From Spinellus fusiger (Eukaryota > Mucoromycota > Mucoromycetes > Mucorales > Phycomycetaceae): 64,000 nt of DNA. The notes below the pieces were generated by a model, which did no database searches, was not told the origin of the DNA, and saw only the letters and a program-made list of their open reading frames with translations. Positions 54,000-64,000 of this stretch are shown piece after piece. The number at the start of each line of letters is the position of its first letter. The first letter of the stretch is position 1. Location of the stretch: positions 62,001 to 126,000 of the forward strand of contig JALLLS010000029.1 of the NCBI GenBank assembly GCA_025094145.1. The letters run 5' to 3'. Both the position numbers and the translations under genes were made by a program.

Positions 54000-56192
54000 A
54001 TGTCTCAAAAGATTGGTAAGGGCTTGTTTCTGTCCTATAAAACGTACTTAGCCATGCAGCTATTCTGTCTGTCTATGATAAAACAAACCTTGTTGAGTTT
54101 GCCACCGAACTCCACGCTTTGAATGTTCGTTTGCTCGGTTCTGGAGGTACTGCCAAGCTGGTTCGCAACGCCGGTATTCCCATTGGGTAATTGTTATAGC
54201 AGTGCATGGATAGAATAGCACAACAAAAGAAGAAGAGAAAGGGGAAAATTTGACCAGAAAGATTATCTTTAGTGATGTATCCGAAATTACAAAAGCCCCC
54301 GAAATGCTCGGTGGACGTGTAAAGACTCTCCACCCTGCTGTTCACGGTGGTATCTTGGCTCGTAACCTCGAGAGCGACGACAAGGATCTTGCTGAACAAA
54401 ACATTGATAAGATTGATATTGTTGTATGCAACCTTTATCCCTTTGAAGAGACCATTGCTAAGCCTGAGGTGACTATTCCCGAGGCAGTGGAAGAGGTAGA
54501 CATTGGTGGTGTCACTTTGCTCCGTGCAGCTGCCAAGAACCATGCCCGCGTTTCCATTGTCTCTGATCCTTCTGACTACAGCAAAGTCATCGCTGAACTC
54601 AAGTCTGGAGAAATTAGCCAAGAGACCCGTAATGCTCTTGCTTTAAAGGTAACACACCCAAGGCCACTTTCCATGCAGTGTTAGGAGGATAGACAGAAAG
54701 GGGTCTCTTTACAGTCAACTCACTCGAATGTATGCTGTTGTTTTCTATTATTATTATTTTAGGCCTTTAACCAGACTTCTGACTATGACACTGCCATCTC
54801 CAACTACTTCCGTGAACAATACTCCAAGGGAGATGCCATGCTGCCTCTTCGTTATGGTGCCAACCCCCACCAGAAGCCTGCTCAGATCTACACCAAGAAT
54901 GCCTCATTGCCTGTGACTATTCTGTCCGGATCCCCTGGTTACATAAACTTCCTGGATGCACTCAACTCATGGGCTCTTGTCAAGGAACTCAAGGAAGCCA
55001 CTGGTCTTCCTGCCGCTGCCTCCTTCAAACATGTGTCTCCTGCTGGTGCTGCTATTGGTGTCCCTCTCAATGACACTGATAAAAAGGTCTACCATGTCCA
55101 TGATCTTAAGGAGCTCCTGACTCCTCTTGCTTCTGCCTATGCCCGTGCCCGTGGTGCTGATCGCATGTCTTCCTTTGGTGACTTTATTGCTCTCTCCGAT
55201 ACAGTGGATGTTGCTACTGCCAAGATTATCTCTCGTGAGGTGTCGGATGGTGTGATTGCTCCTGCCTATGAGGAGGCTGCTCTTGACATTCTCAAGAAGA
55301 AGAAGGGTGGAAAGTACTGTGTTCTCCAGATGGACCCTACCTATGAGCCTGAATCTAGAGAAGTCAGACAGGTGTATGGCCTTTACTTGGAGCAGAAGCG
55401 TAACACCATTAAGATTGATGCTTCTCTCTTTAAGAACATTGTCACCAAGAACAAAGACGTAAGCAAAGTACACTGCAAGTCTTATTTCTTACCTTTTTGT
55501 TTTTGTTATGATAGTTGCCCGAGGAAGCTGTCCGTGATTTGATTGTGGCCACCATTGCTCTCAAATACACCCAGTCCAACTCTGTGTGTTATGCAAAGAA
55601 CGGTATGGTCATTGGTCTTGGTGCTGGTCAACAGTCCAGAATCCACTGCACACGTCTTGCTGGTGACAAGGCAGACAACTGGTGAGTTGAATAGAATGGA
55701 TCTAGAGGTAGGGTCTGTTTCTGATCTTTCTATCTATTAGGTGGATGCGCCATCACCCCAAAGTACTTGCTTTTGACTTTAAGAAGGAGACCAAGCGTGC
55801 TGATAAGTCCAATGCCATTGATCTCTATGTGATTGAGCAGATTGGAGAGGTATGTTTGTCAGAGAATGAAAGAGAGAAAGCATGACAATGCCCAATAACA
55901 CAGCCTTATTGTGTAGGGCGTTGAGCGTGAAGCATGGGAGTCCCAATTCAACACTGTACCTGAGCCATTGACAGCTGAAGAGCGCAAGGCATGGATGGCA
56001 GAAATGAAAGACACTGTTGTTTCTTCTGATGCCTTTTTCCCCTTCTCTGATAACATCTTCCGTGCTCGTCGTTCTGGTGCCAAGTACATTGCTGCTGCCA
56101 GTGGTTCTGTACAGGATGAGGTTGTGATTGCAGCTGCTGATACCAATGATATGGTATTTGCTCACACCAGTCTCAGACTCTTCCACCACTAG
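54000..56192 (+). CDS. ADE16: Bifunctional AICAR transformylase / IMP cyclohydrolase (purine synthesis)
   Basis: Seven exons: 54000-54015, 54060-54186, 54273-54648, 54763-55458, 55515-55681, 55741-55849, 55917-56192 (1767 nt, 588 aa; the family is ~590). The N-terminal MGS-like cyclohydrolase domain starts [15 protein letters not shown] with [18 protein letters not shown] and [15 protein letters not shown]. The C-terminal transformylase domain has [15 protein letters not shown], the catalytic K-H in [11 protein letters not shown], and [19 protein letters not shown]. It carries out the last two steps of de novo IMP synthesis, using 10-formyl-THF, as a cytosolic dimer. The first exon is only 16 nt, so the start codon is easily missed. 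Confidence 0.96.
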
Positions 56193-56546
56193 AGAGACAA
56201 AGTGAAAAAAAGAAAAAAAAAAGAAAAAGAAAAAGAATCGACTGTATAGCCCTGGATTCAATGCCTTTTTGTACATCTTTATGAAAAATAAAATAAACAT
56301 ACATTAATAGATAAAGTGAGAAAGTGTATATGGGATGGAAGCTACAGACGATGCTGTATAAATTACAACTTGTAATTTCCAATTTGTAATTTACACTTCA
56401 CAGCTTATGCCCCCTTTCAACTGCCGCATCTGACATCACCGAGACAGAGCCTTTCTTTCTTTCTCATCCTCCAATAAGCTGCTTCTCTTTTCCCGATTCC
56501 CTGCACCTCCACCTGCACCTCCACAACCTGCACACCAACCTGCACT
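56193..56546. other. Intergenic region between ADE16/17 and calcineurin B
   Basis: No gene seen. A short AATTACAA/TTGTAATT inverted motif is repeated at about 56358-56395, and CACCTGCACCTCCAC-type repeats lie just upstream of CNB1. Confidence 0.6.
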
Positions 56547-57207
56547 ATGGGACAAACCGGATCACAGCTTGAAGATATGGTGAACTCCTCCAACTGTAGG
56601 TAGAATACACACATTCGTACCTAACACCCTACAGTTTCTGCCGAGGAAGTTCAACGTCTCTACAAGCGTTTTATGAAACTCGACAAAGATAACTCGGGAT
56701 CTATTGACAAGGAGGAATTCCTGGCCATTCCTCAAATTGCCAATAACCCACTGGCTACTCGTATGATTGCCATCTTTGATGAAGATGGTGGTGGTGATGT
56801 TGACTTTCATGAGTTTATCAAAGGCTTGAGTGCCTTTAGTGCTCGAGGAAACCAGCGCGAGAAACTCCAGTGTAAGCTTATGTTTATAAATAGAGATGGG
56901 TAGATAGATAGATATAAAAGAGACTGCCGACTTACCCACCACCTTATTTCCTTTCTTCTTTCTATGCTTAGTCGCCTTCAAGGTCTATGATATGGACAGA
57001 GATGGGTTTATTTCCAACGGAGAGTTGTTTCTCGTGCTAAAGATGATGGTGGGCAATAACCTCAAAGACAACCAACTGCAACAGATCGTAGACAAGACCA
57101 TCATGGAGGCAGACAAAGACATGGACGGCAAAATTAGCTTTGATGAGTTTCTGGTGATGGTGGAGAATACTGATGTAGCTAAGCAAATGACTTTGGAGAG
57201 CTTTTAG
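56547..57207 (+). CDS. CNB1: Calcineurin regulatory subunit B
   Basis: Three exons: 56547-56595, 56635-56871, 56972-57207 (522 nt, 173 aa). It begins MGQTGSQ, giving an N-myristoylation site at Gly2 as in other calcineurin B subunits. The four EF-hand loops are all recognisable: [36 protein letters not shown] and DKDMDGKIS...DE. The protein binds the calcineurin A catalytic subunit and confers calcium activation; in fungi the phosphatase controls stress response, morphogenesis and virulence traits. Length and exon order leave little doubt. It is convergent with the unknown gene at 57409-57963. Confidence 0.96.
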
Positions 57208-57408
57208 AGGACTCTATAATGTATATATTTTGTTATTGCACTTCATTGAAACAAAAAGACAGCACAGACTGCAGTGTTGGCGTGAAAGAGGGAAAAAAAA
57301 AGACAGTGTGTATGTGTATGTGTGAATATAATAGAGTAATAACAGAGAGAGGAAAGAAAAGTAGATCGGTCAATAGAGAGAGAGCTATGTACAAAAGCGT
57401 CATGGTAT

Positions 57409-57963
57409 TTAAGCACTGATTTGCAGTTCTGAAGGGTTACTCGTGTTTTCTACAGAGTTGGTGTCTTTGTCCTCTTGACATTCTGCTTCTTCATCCTGCA
57501 GGGCAAGAGCCAGAGCAAGAGTATCTTCTTCATCGTCGCTGTCTCCCAACTCCAACTCCAAAGCACTCAAGTCAAGCTCACCCTCTGCTTCACACTTGGC
57601 CAGCAATTCATCAAACCACATCTCGAGATAACGTTCGCTTTCGTCCTTCATTTGTCGTGCTCTGGTGTTGGTTTTGTCTGCAGAAAGGTGTTCTATTTGT
57701 AACATGACGCCTCTGAAGGTACCCAAGAGTTCTGCTGATATCTCTCCTGTAGACGGTGTTGTTTTAATCTCTGCCAGAACATTGGTGAGATCCGTCAGTA
57801 GATCATCAGCAGAAGCCAGTGCCTGTCGCTTGTTGGCAGTTGGACTGGGAGAAGGTGATCTGCTGCGTTTGGTACAGTGACTGGTGCTGCTACTGGTGCT
57901 AGGGTGAGCAGTGACGCTACTGTGAGCATTATGGGCAGTGGTGCTACTATGATCAGGAGTCAT
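57409..57963 (-). CDS. Unknown protein, probably nuclear
   Basis: A single exon of 184 aa starting at ATG 57963. The first ~45 residues are Ser/Thr/His-rich, with a bipartite-looking basic segment, KRSRSPSPSPTANKRQ (about 32-47), resembling a nuclear localisation signal. Residues ~50-135 are predicted helical (DDLLTDLTNVLAEIK, QMKDESERYLEMWFDELLAK). The C-terminus is strongly acidic (GDSDDEEDTLALALALQDEEAE). I do not recognise the family. The length, the good ATG and the structured middle support a real gene; no introns are needed. Confidence 0.6.
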   Translation of the reverse strand: MTPDHSSTTAHNAHSSVTAHPSTSSSTSHCTKRSRSPSPSPTANKRQALASADDLLTDLTNVLAEIKTTPSTGEISAELLGTFRGVMLQIEHLSADKTNTRARQMKDESERYLEMWFDELLAKCEAEGELDLSALELELGDSDDEEDTLALALALQDEEAECQEDKDTNSVENTSNPSELQISA

Positions 57964-58321
57964 GATGGCCTTTCTTCTTATAGTTTCTCGAATGATTGTG
58001 TGGGTTTGCTAGTGCCAGAATTCTTAAACAGTGCCTAGTAAAGGGAGAAACAGGCATAGAGTGATGGGCCCTGTCTAAGCATAGCGGGACTTCATTGTGG
58101 CTTGTCACAGTTCCCGTGAGAGCCAAGGCCAATCATTGCCACTGATATTTCAGTAGAATAGAACAACATAGAAGAATAGAACAGCTCATCAGAAAAGAGA
58201 GTCATCACACAAAAAGTTATTCAGCCGAGAGTCATTTGGAAGTGACTATGAGAGGGACTCTTCAACAGACATCCCTCTCATCCCCCCCCTCTTTTTTTAT
58301 GGTGATAAAGAGAAGACTATT

Positions 58322-58711
58322 CTAGAGTGGTTCTGGAAAGTGTTTGGTGCTCTCGAGATGAATATTCACTGATGCATTATAGGCTGACCATGTATGTGCT
58401 AGTGCTGCAATATCCTTGTTCTTCTTATTCATAGCCTACATTAAATTAGCTCTCATTCTTCTTATAATAGAATACACAAACAATAACAATAACAATAATA
58501 ATAATAATAACGCTACAGAATGTACTGTCGTGACGCCTACCTCAACCCTCGTATTCAACTCTTTTACTGTAGTGTTAAGTTTACCCTAAGTAATAACGAT
58601 CAGTTTCTCTATATATACTACTGTCTCTACACATAAGTATTCTCTATTTACCACATTGGCAGCAATTCTGTTCAATAGGGCCTTGTGCTGCTGGTCGTGA
58701 GGATTTTCCAT
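58322..58711 (-). CDS. DAD4: DASH complex subunit Dad4 (kinetochore)
   Basis: Three small exons: 58711-58652, 58585-58541, 58435-58322 (219 nt, 72 aa, all phase 0). The protein starts MENPHDQQHKALLNRI, the near-invariant Dad4 opening MENPHE-x-x-Q-x-x-I-L-x-R-I. It continues with NVGKLNTTVKELN and NKKNKDIAALAHTW and ends NIHLEST...PEPL, matching the Dad4 ending ...FNLEAT...PPL, and has exactly the family length. DASH/Dam1 forms rings around microtubules and couples kinetochores to them; it is essentially fungal. An AAT/AAC trinucleotide microsatellite sits in the second intron. The exons are too short for simple ORF calling. Confidence 0.9.
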
Positions 58712-59005
58712 GAGTGAAAAATGCTAAGAAATATTAGCAAAACAATTGGGTTGCTTTATGTGAATCTGTTAGGCTGTTAAACTGTCTGTTTATTTTTACA
58801 TAATTTCTATCTTAATACCTACAGACAAATGGAGAAAATTTCATAAGAAAAATACCACTACTTTATCAGATGAGATAGTGTTATTGTGAAATTAGCAATG
58901 TATTGGGTGGCTAATATAGATAAAGATAATAAATATAAAGATAATAAATAAAAAGATGATAATGAATAGAGTAGAGGAGTAATGCAGTATTAATGCATTA
59001 AAACA

Positions 59006-59830
59006 TCAGAAAAGTAAGAAGCCAGACATTGTCATAACTGTCAGGCCAGAGAGGATATTCACTGCAAGGCTACTACCACTGTTGGTATGGCTGGGAGTGG
59101 GACTAGCACTATGGCTTGCATCTCCACCGGAGGCAGTAGGAGCAGGGTTGGAGATCACCATTCCAGGAGGAGGGTGGCTGACAGACGTATTGAATCCTGG
59201 TGTATTAGGAAGATCAGTCCAAGAGGTAGATCCATTCAGACTTTTTCGGTGATTTAGAACAGTGTATTCTATGTCAGGTTGATCCTTGAGCTTACCATGT
59301 CTGGACCGTTGGAAAGAAAAGTGTAACATTGGAATTGGCTGTAAGGTTATACGAAGGCACTATAAACCAGACACTAAATGTCTTTAATTCTGTAGGAGCA
59401 ATATAACCACCAGTCCAGGAGAAAGAGCTCACTGTCTGGTTAATAGTGACACCATTCATCTTAATCTCAGGAGAGAGTTTGGTATAGTGAACATCAAGTG
59501 TCTGAATGGGCATTACATTAACATTCATAAATACAAATATATAACACTGTATATGAAATAATTACCCAGTTTTCAACAGGAGCAGGCGTAAGAATAGAGA
59601 CTTCTTGGGGCACAGTAACCTTGATATCATTTGTAGGAGAACCATTGCAGCCATGAGGAACATTGAGTGTAGCATTTACTAATTGACCAGGCTATAGAAC
59701 GGTTAATAGCCATACAACCACAGTACACTGTGCTTACAATGGCTGTGGGTGGAGTCAGGGTAACATGAGCATACGTGCCCATTGTCATCATTCCCATCAA
59801 AGTAAGAGCCAAAACACAGTAAGAAGGCAT
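59006..59830 (-). CDS. Secreted, GPI-like YcnI/DUF1775 domain protein (putative copper binder)
   Basis: Four exons: 59830-59738, 59691-59566, 59501-59296, 59240-59006 (660 nt, 219 aa). A 21-residue signal peptide ends TYA, leaving mature His22 in AHVTLTPPTA. The domain continues with VNATLNVPHGCNGS, VTVPQEVSI, FSWTGG and FSVWFIVPS, a pattern typical of YcnI-like proteins. In bacterial YcnI the mature N-terminal His and a Trp bind copper(II). A Ser/Thr/Pro-rich stalk and a C-terminal hydrophobic tail (NILSGLTVMTMSGFLLF) suggest GPI anchoring. The acceptor of exon 4 was chosen because the alternative creates a stop. The copper role is inferred from the family. Confidence 0.8.
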
Positions 59831-62070
59831 TGTTATAAATGGAAGAGTATATCGATCCAAGTAAAAGTGTCTTTTCGGCTAGTTTTATAGCATTGACAGC
59901 CATCGCTGCTTTAATGAGCCAAATATCTATCCATCTATCTATCAAACAGCTCAAACCAATGATATTTTTCTCCAGTTAATAGAATGAGGTGTTCTAAAAT
60001 GTAAACTTTGTCATTGCCAATAGAGAATGCATTTTAGATATAGAAACATTAGAGACGACCAGAAATTGGAAACAAATGAACCCATATTAGGTGTTATGAA
60101 CCCAGGTAGCTAAATTTATTACTTTTTAAGGACGTTTGTTGGTAACACGGTACCTGGTGGAAGGATGAAAATATAAATATAAAAAAAAAGCTGACATTAG
60201 CATTAGGAATAGTAATGATTATCTGATGCCAATATTCTTTTTGAAGATATAAATGATAAACCTCCGTTAACTTTTTCTATAGTATCTATTATATTATATT
60301 ATGAACATGATACCATAAATAATACTATAGAAATCAGATAAGAATGTATGATTTAGCATGCTTTATATTTATATCAAGTGTATAGAACAATCTACCAAGT
60401 TAATGTCCTTTTAAAATTATACTAGGCAATACACTGGATTTCCGTGATGTACACGATTATCTACTATCGTAAAAATAAACTATTGAGGTGCCGATGGTTG
60501 AACAATAGAAAAAGAATATATACCATTTTACATTCCAATCATCAAAAAGTATGCAGCAAAATTAGCTCATTCAATTAAGGTATATTTTATGCTGTTGATG
60601 TACAAAATACTAAATATCTGTCTATGGAATCAAAATATAAAAAAATCAACACGTACTTTAATAAACAATAATAATTTTTATTTTTATTTATTTATTTTAA
60701 AAAAATAAACTGTATCATAAAATGATATTTTGATTGAAGAGACAGAAAAGAGTAATATGTTTAAGCATTCCAAGGAATAGCAAAAATAAGAGTTGCAATG
60801 ATTTGGATTGAGAGCACAAAGAAATACGCCATTGGTACCCAATTAATTTATCCTTGCAACCTTAGACTATGGCAATACCATTACCTTAAAGTATAGCATT
60901 AGTTATCACTATGACAAAATGAGGTTTGTAATTATATTGTATTCAACTAATGTTGTTTTAAAGTTAAATCTTGACTTGGAAACTAAAAGCAATAACTATT
61001 GGTTGGTTTCTTAGTGTGATGTTTCCCCAACTCTTGAAAGATAAAATAACAAGGAACTAGGGAGTTTCTTCTATTATTTCTAACACAAGCTACTGTTTGT
61101 GTTTATTTTTATGCACGTAGAATAGAATATTCTTCTAGACTTATACAATTTAATAAAAATAAAAATTAACTTTCAAGTTAGTCTTTCATTTGTCTTATGG
61201 ATACCTTATTTGCCCTGGAAAACCCTGTATTAATATAGACACAAAAAACTGAAAAATTACTACTTTTCCATTTATCTTCTTTAAAATTAACTCCAGCTTT
61301 TATTTATATTAATCATTATTCAGAGGATTAATCCTATACATCATCATTTAAAAGGATAGTCTATTATACAATGGTCAGATCGATAATTACTTTCAAAAGT
61401 CAATATTATACTATGTTTGTAAAAAAAAATATACAGATCAAAATTTAGTTGTGGAGACGTCAATGATTTCTATATACTTGACTATATCAGAAAACTTAGC
61501 CATTCACCATTAATAATAATAATAAATTACTAAATTAAAAGACTAATACATTAATCAATATTAACACAAGTACTAGTCCTTGAAGGTTCACGGCTTTACC
61601 TGTTGAGATTGACCTGAAGTTGAGATTTGACTGTATTACTATATCTGGGACTCAAATACTTTGATTAATTCTCCTATATGTCTAAGCTTCACTTTAAAGA
61701 ACATATAGAAAGTAAAACATTTTCCATCTTAAACATATCATGGCTTAATTAATATGTTTCAATATTGATAATAAATATTAAAAATATCTTTGAGGAAATA
61801 TTACAGACACTATGTCTATATAGAAGATGAGATTTTATTGTTCAAAAGTACAACGACAGATTCAATATGACTTGGAGAATAGAAAGTCAGAATCACCGAG
61901 AACGAATCCGACATTAAAGGTAACTTTGAGTTGGTGAGAGATTGATCAACTATCACCTATGTAATATCTTTTAAACAGTTTCATTTCTATTAAAAATTCA
62001 TAAATAATTATCAATGAGATTTAATTATTTATTATATAAAGACTAAAAGAAGTATTTCACTTTCTTCAAA
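59831..62070. other. Long AT-rich intergenic region
   Basis: No gene, RNA gene or recognisable repeat that I can support over 2.2 kb. Base composition is strongly AT-rich, with short AATAAT and TTTATT runs. Confidence 0.6.
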
Positions 62071-63360
62071 CATAAAATGACCCGAGGAAAGTAATGGGTC
62101 ATTTAAAATCCCGTTTTTATTTAAATTATTTAGACCAAAGAAATAACATACACTATTCTTCTCTTCTCATAACACTACTATTTTTTTAATGTTTAACTAA
62201 TCTAAAGCCATAAAAATATTTAAAAGAACCCAAAAAAATTATATAAAATATATTGACATTAAAATAGGCTTAGCCATCCTCCTCCAGGTACTAAACCTGG
62301 ACTCTATCAAGGCCGAGGCATCTCATATGTTCAACATGTCTGTCACCACTGTATGAGACACAGTGAGACACTAAAAGAAGACAGAATCGGTGGCGCCTTT
62401 ATCCATGACTGATTGAAATATATACAGTGATGAAAGGGCTCTCCAATAGTTACGTAGAATAGTTGTGAGTAATTTTCAACAAACAAAAAAAACCATCATG
62501 GTGGACATAGCCATCAAGGTATCAAGAATGACGTTGAAGAAACACCTTGATGAGATGGGATTTCACTAATAAACTCCAGTGGTAAAATCTCTCTTAACAA
62601 AGAAAAATATAGGTTCTTAATTCTAGTGAGCCTAAAAACATATCAACTAGACTCATGAACAATGGCAGAAGATAGTCTTGTTGAATGAGTCCAAAGTACA
62701 GCTAATAAGCTTTGAAAGGGGTATCATATTTATCAATTATCATTACATAACTGTTATTCCAGAGAATGTATTTTTTTTTAAAAAAAAAAAAGAGGTTTTG
62801 AGGTAGTGTAGTAATGGTATGGGGCTGTTTCAGTGGAGAAGTTGTTAGGAGACTGATAGTAGTGGAGAGCAGGATAAAATCTGACAAGTACACTGACGTA
62901 TTGAGAAAAGGCCTGCTGCCATGAACTCAAATGTATTTCTTTCCTAAACCCAGGAGTCAGTCACTGCCTACAAAAAGACACTGAAAGGCTTCATAGGATT
63001 AAAATAACACAAGAATGGAAGGATGTAAATAATATAATAATTACTCTTTAATAAATCTGAAAATGCTCCGACATCAATCCAATGGAGCACCTGTGAGCCT
63101 ACCTCAAGAAGTTCATTAGGAAGAACAAAATGTTATATTCTGCCAAGGAAGAGTTGGAGCATGTTGTGGTGCTGGGATAGGTCGAGATATAGAAGGAAGG
63201 GACAGATAACCACATTGCCAGCATTGGGTGGAGATGTTAGGTAGTCATTGATGCCAATGAAGGCCATATGAAATATTAACTGTATTATTATTTTTCTATC
63301 TTCGATAAATAAAGATGCTGAGCTATGGTGTACTTAAATTTATAGTTCTTGGGTCAAATG
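62071..63360 (+). mobile_element. Tc1-like relic, sister of the split copy at 43538-50602
   Basis: The left end CATAAAATGACCCGAGG and the reversed right end CATTTGACCCAAG match the ends of the split relic. The interior shares many blocks with it, including AAATAACATACACTATT, the GGCCGAGGCAT region and CAAGTACAC near the middle, and the end ATTGATGCCAATGAAGGCCA. Frames are broken throughout, so it is dead. Confidence 0.75.
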
Positions 63361-63394
63361 CGAGGATTTTTTATTTAATGTTGAACATGTTCTA

Positions 63395-64000
63395 CAGTCA
63401 CACAACATTAGAAAGGGTACGACCCCCTAATTTATACATTTTTAAACATGATTCTTCTTCTTTTTACCAAAGAATCACATTCCATTAAGCAATCTCAAAT
63501 GTCAAACGCAGAATCCTCAACTAGAAACTCAAGAGTTTATAATAAGCTTGAAGAAAGAGAGTAATGGGGTGTTTACTGGCTTAAAAAAGAAAAATACTCG
63601 ATGGGTGCCATTTCAAAGGTCGTTGGCATTAGCAAGTCCACTGTCCAGAATATTATTAGTAGAATCATGACTAATGGTACACCTCTACCAAGACCTAGTT
63701 CTTTTGCACCAAAAAAACTAAACGAGAAAGACCTCAGACGACTTGAGACCATTCTAAGAGGCAACCCATTTGCCTCCTATAACTTCATAAATTTGGAACT
63801 TAAGGCTCATGAGATAATCATCTGTAGAGCAACATTCATCAGATATATGCATCAGATTGGGTCTGGTTCCTACTTTGCAGCACACAAGCCAAGGTTGTCT
63901 GAAGAAAACATGAAGAAAAGACTTCGTTGGGCGAAGGAACGGGTCAATTGGACTCCTGAGGACTGGAGACGCGTCGTATGGTCTGATGAGTCACGGTTTG
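63395..64000 (+). mobile_element. Tc1-like element, left part (continues past the window)
   Basis: It begins CAGTCACACAACATTAG after TA (63393-63394), only ~35 bp from the previous relic. The ATG at 63499 meets TAA at 63562-63564 after 21 codons. The same frame is then open to the window end: a helix-turn-helix (GAISKVVGISKSTVQNII), RWAKERVNWTPEDW and the first catalytic Asp region VVWSDESRF. It is a different Tc1 family from the other copies here. Whether the single stop is the only lesion cannot be judged without the right half. Confidence 0.8.

Noticed and set aside
1..64000. CRISPR arrays, rRNA or tRNA genes
   Set aside because: No spaced direct-repeat array, no rRNA-like sequence and no convincing tRNA B-box with cloverleaf was found by eye; a tRNAscan-SE run could still find one.

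Overview
The window is nuclear DNA of a fungus, most likely an early-diverging (Mucorales-like) zygomycete. Genes are compact and rich in short GT-AG introns (about 38-100 nt). Fungal hallmarks include the DASH subunit Dad4, neutral trehalase, an Rch1-type transporter and fungal-type Stn1. The standard code fits every gene. Intergenic DNA is AT-rich and carries many Tc1/mariner relics, a LINE family and a TIR element with a Fanzor-like remnant. Exon structures were built by hand from splice signals and reading phase, and almost every model closes exactly in frame.

Layout: 1-3551 (-) 5' part of a long actin crosslinker with two CH domains and a spectrin-like rod; 4133-5351 (+) STN1; 5453-6072 (-) ribosomal protein eL42; 6658-9668 (-) PRP28; 9954-11367 TIR element copy C; 12244-13925 (+) Rch1/SLC10A7-like; 15357-16408 (+) CCS1; 16890-20405 (-) VAC14; 20664-22029 TIR element copy B with the Fanzor-like remnant; 22399-22823 (+) ATPase inhibitor IF1; 23664-25128 (+) SUB2; 25273-26022 (+) eL18; 26186-28692 (-) neutral trehalase; 29362-32744 (+) RPAP3-like with a repeat expansion and a one-base frame break; 32979-35790 (-) NUP98-type nucleoporin; 36629-38004 TIR element copy A; 38217-39390 Tc1 relic; about 39400-40715 ORF1-only LINE derivative; 40836-42930 (-) cytochrome P450; 43538-50602 nested transposons (Tc1 relic split by a LINE, a second Tc1 and an inverted LINE fragment); 52105-53349 (+) His-rich protein; 54000-56192 (+) ADE16/17; 56547-57207 (+) calcineurin B; 57409-57963 (-) unknown nuclear-looking protein; 58322-58711 (-) DAD4; 59006-59830 (-) secreted YcnI-like protein; 62071-63360 and 63395-64000 two further Tc1 elements.

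The host genes are mostly conserved housekeeping genes: RNA processing (PRP28, SUB2), ribosome (eL18, eL42), telomere and chromosome biology (STN1, DAD4), calcium and phosphoinositide signalling (Rch1, CNB1, VAC14), metabolism (trehalase, ADE16/17, IF1), copper handling (CCS1, possibly YcnI) and nuclear transport (NUP98). I see no operon-like or pathway cluster.

The least ordinary content is: the TIR family whose copies share ends but not interiors, one interior carrying a decayed TnpB/Fanzor-like C-terminus; two ribosomal protein genes whose first exon is the bare ATG followed by an intron full of GATG/GATA tetranucleotides; a near-identical inverted LINE pair; a 29-bp-stem hairpin near SUB2; and a perfect RFX-type X-box palindrome between trehalase and RPAP3.
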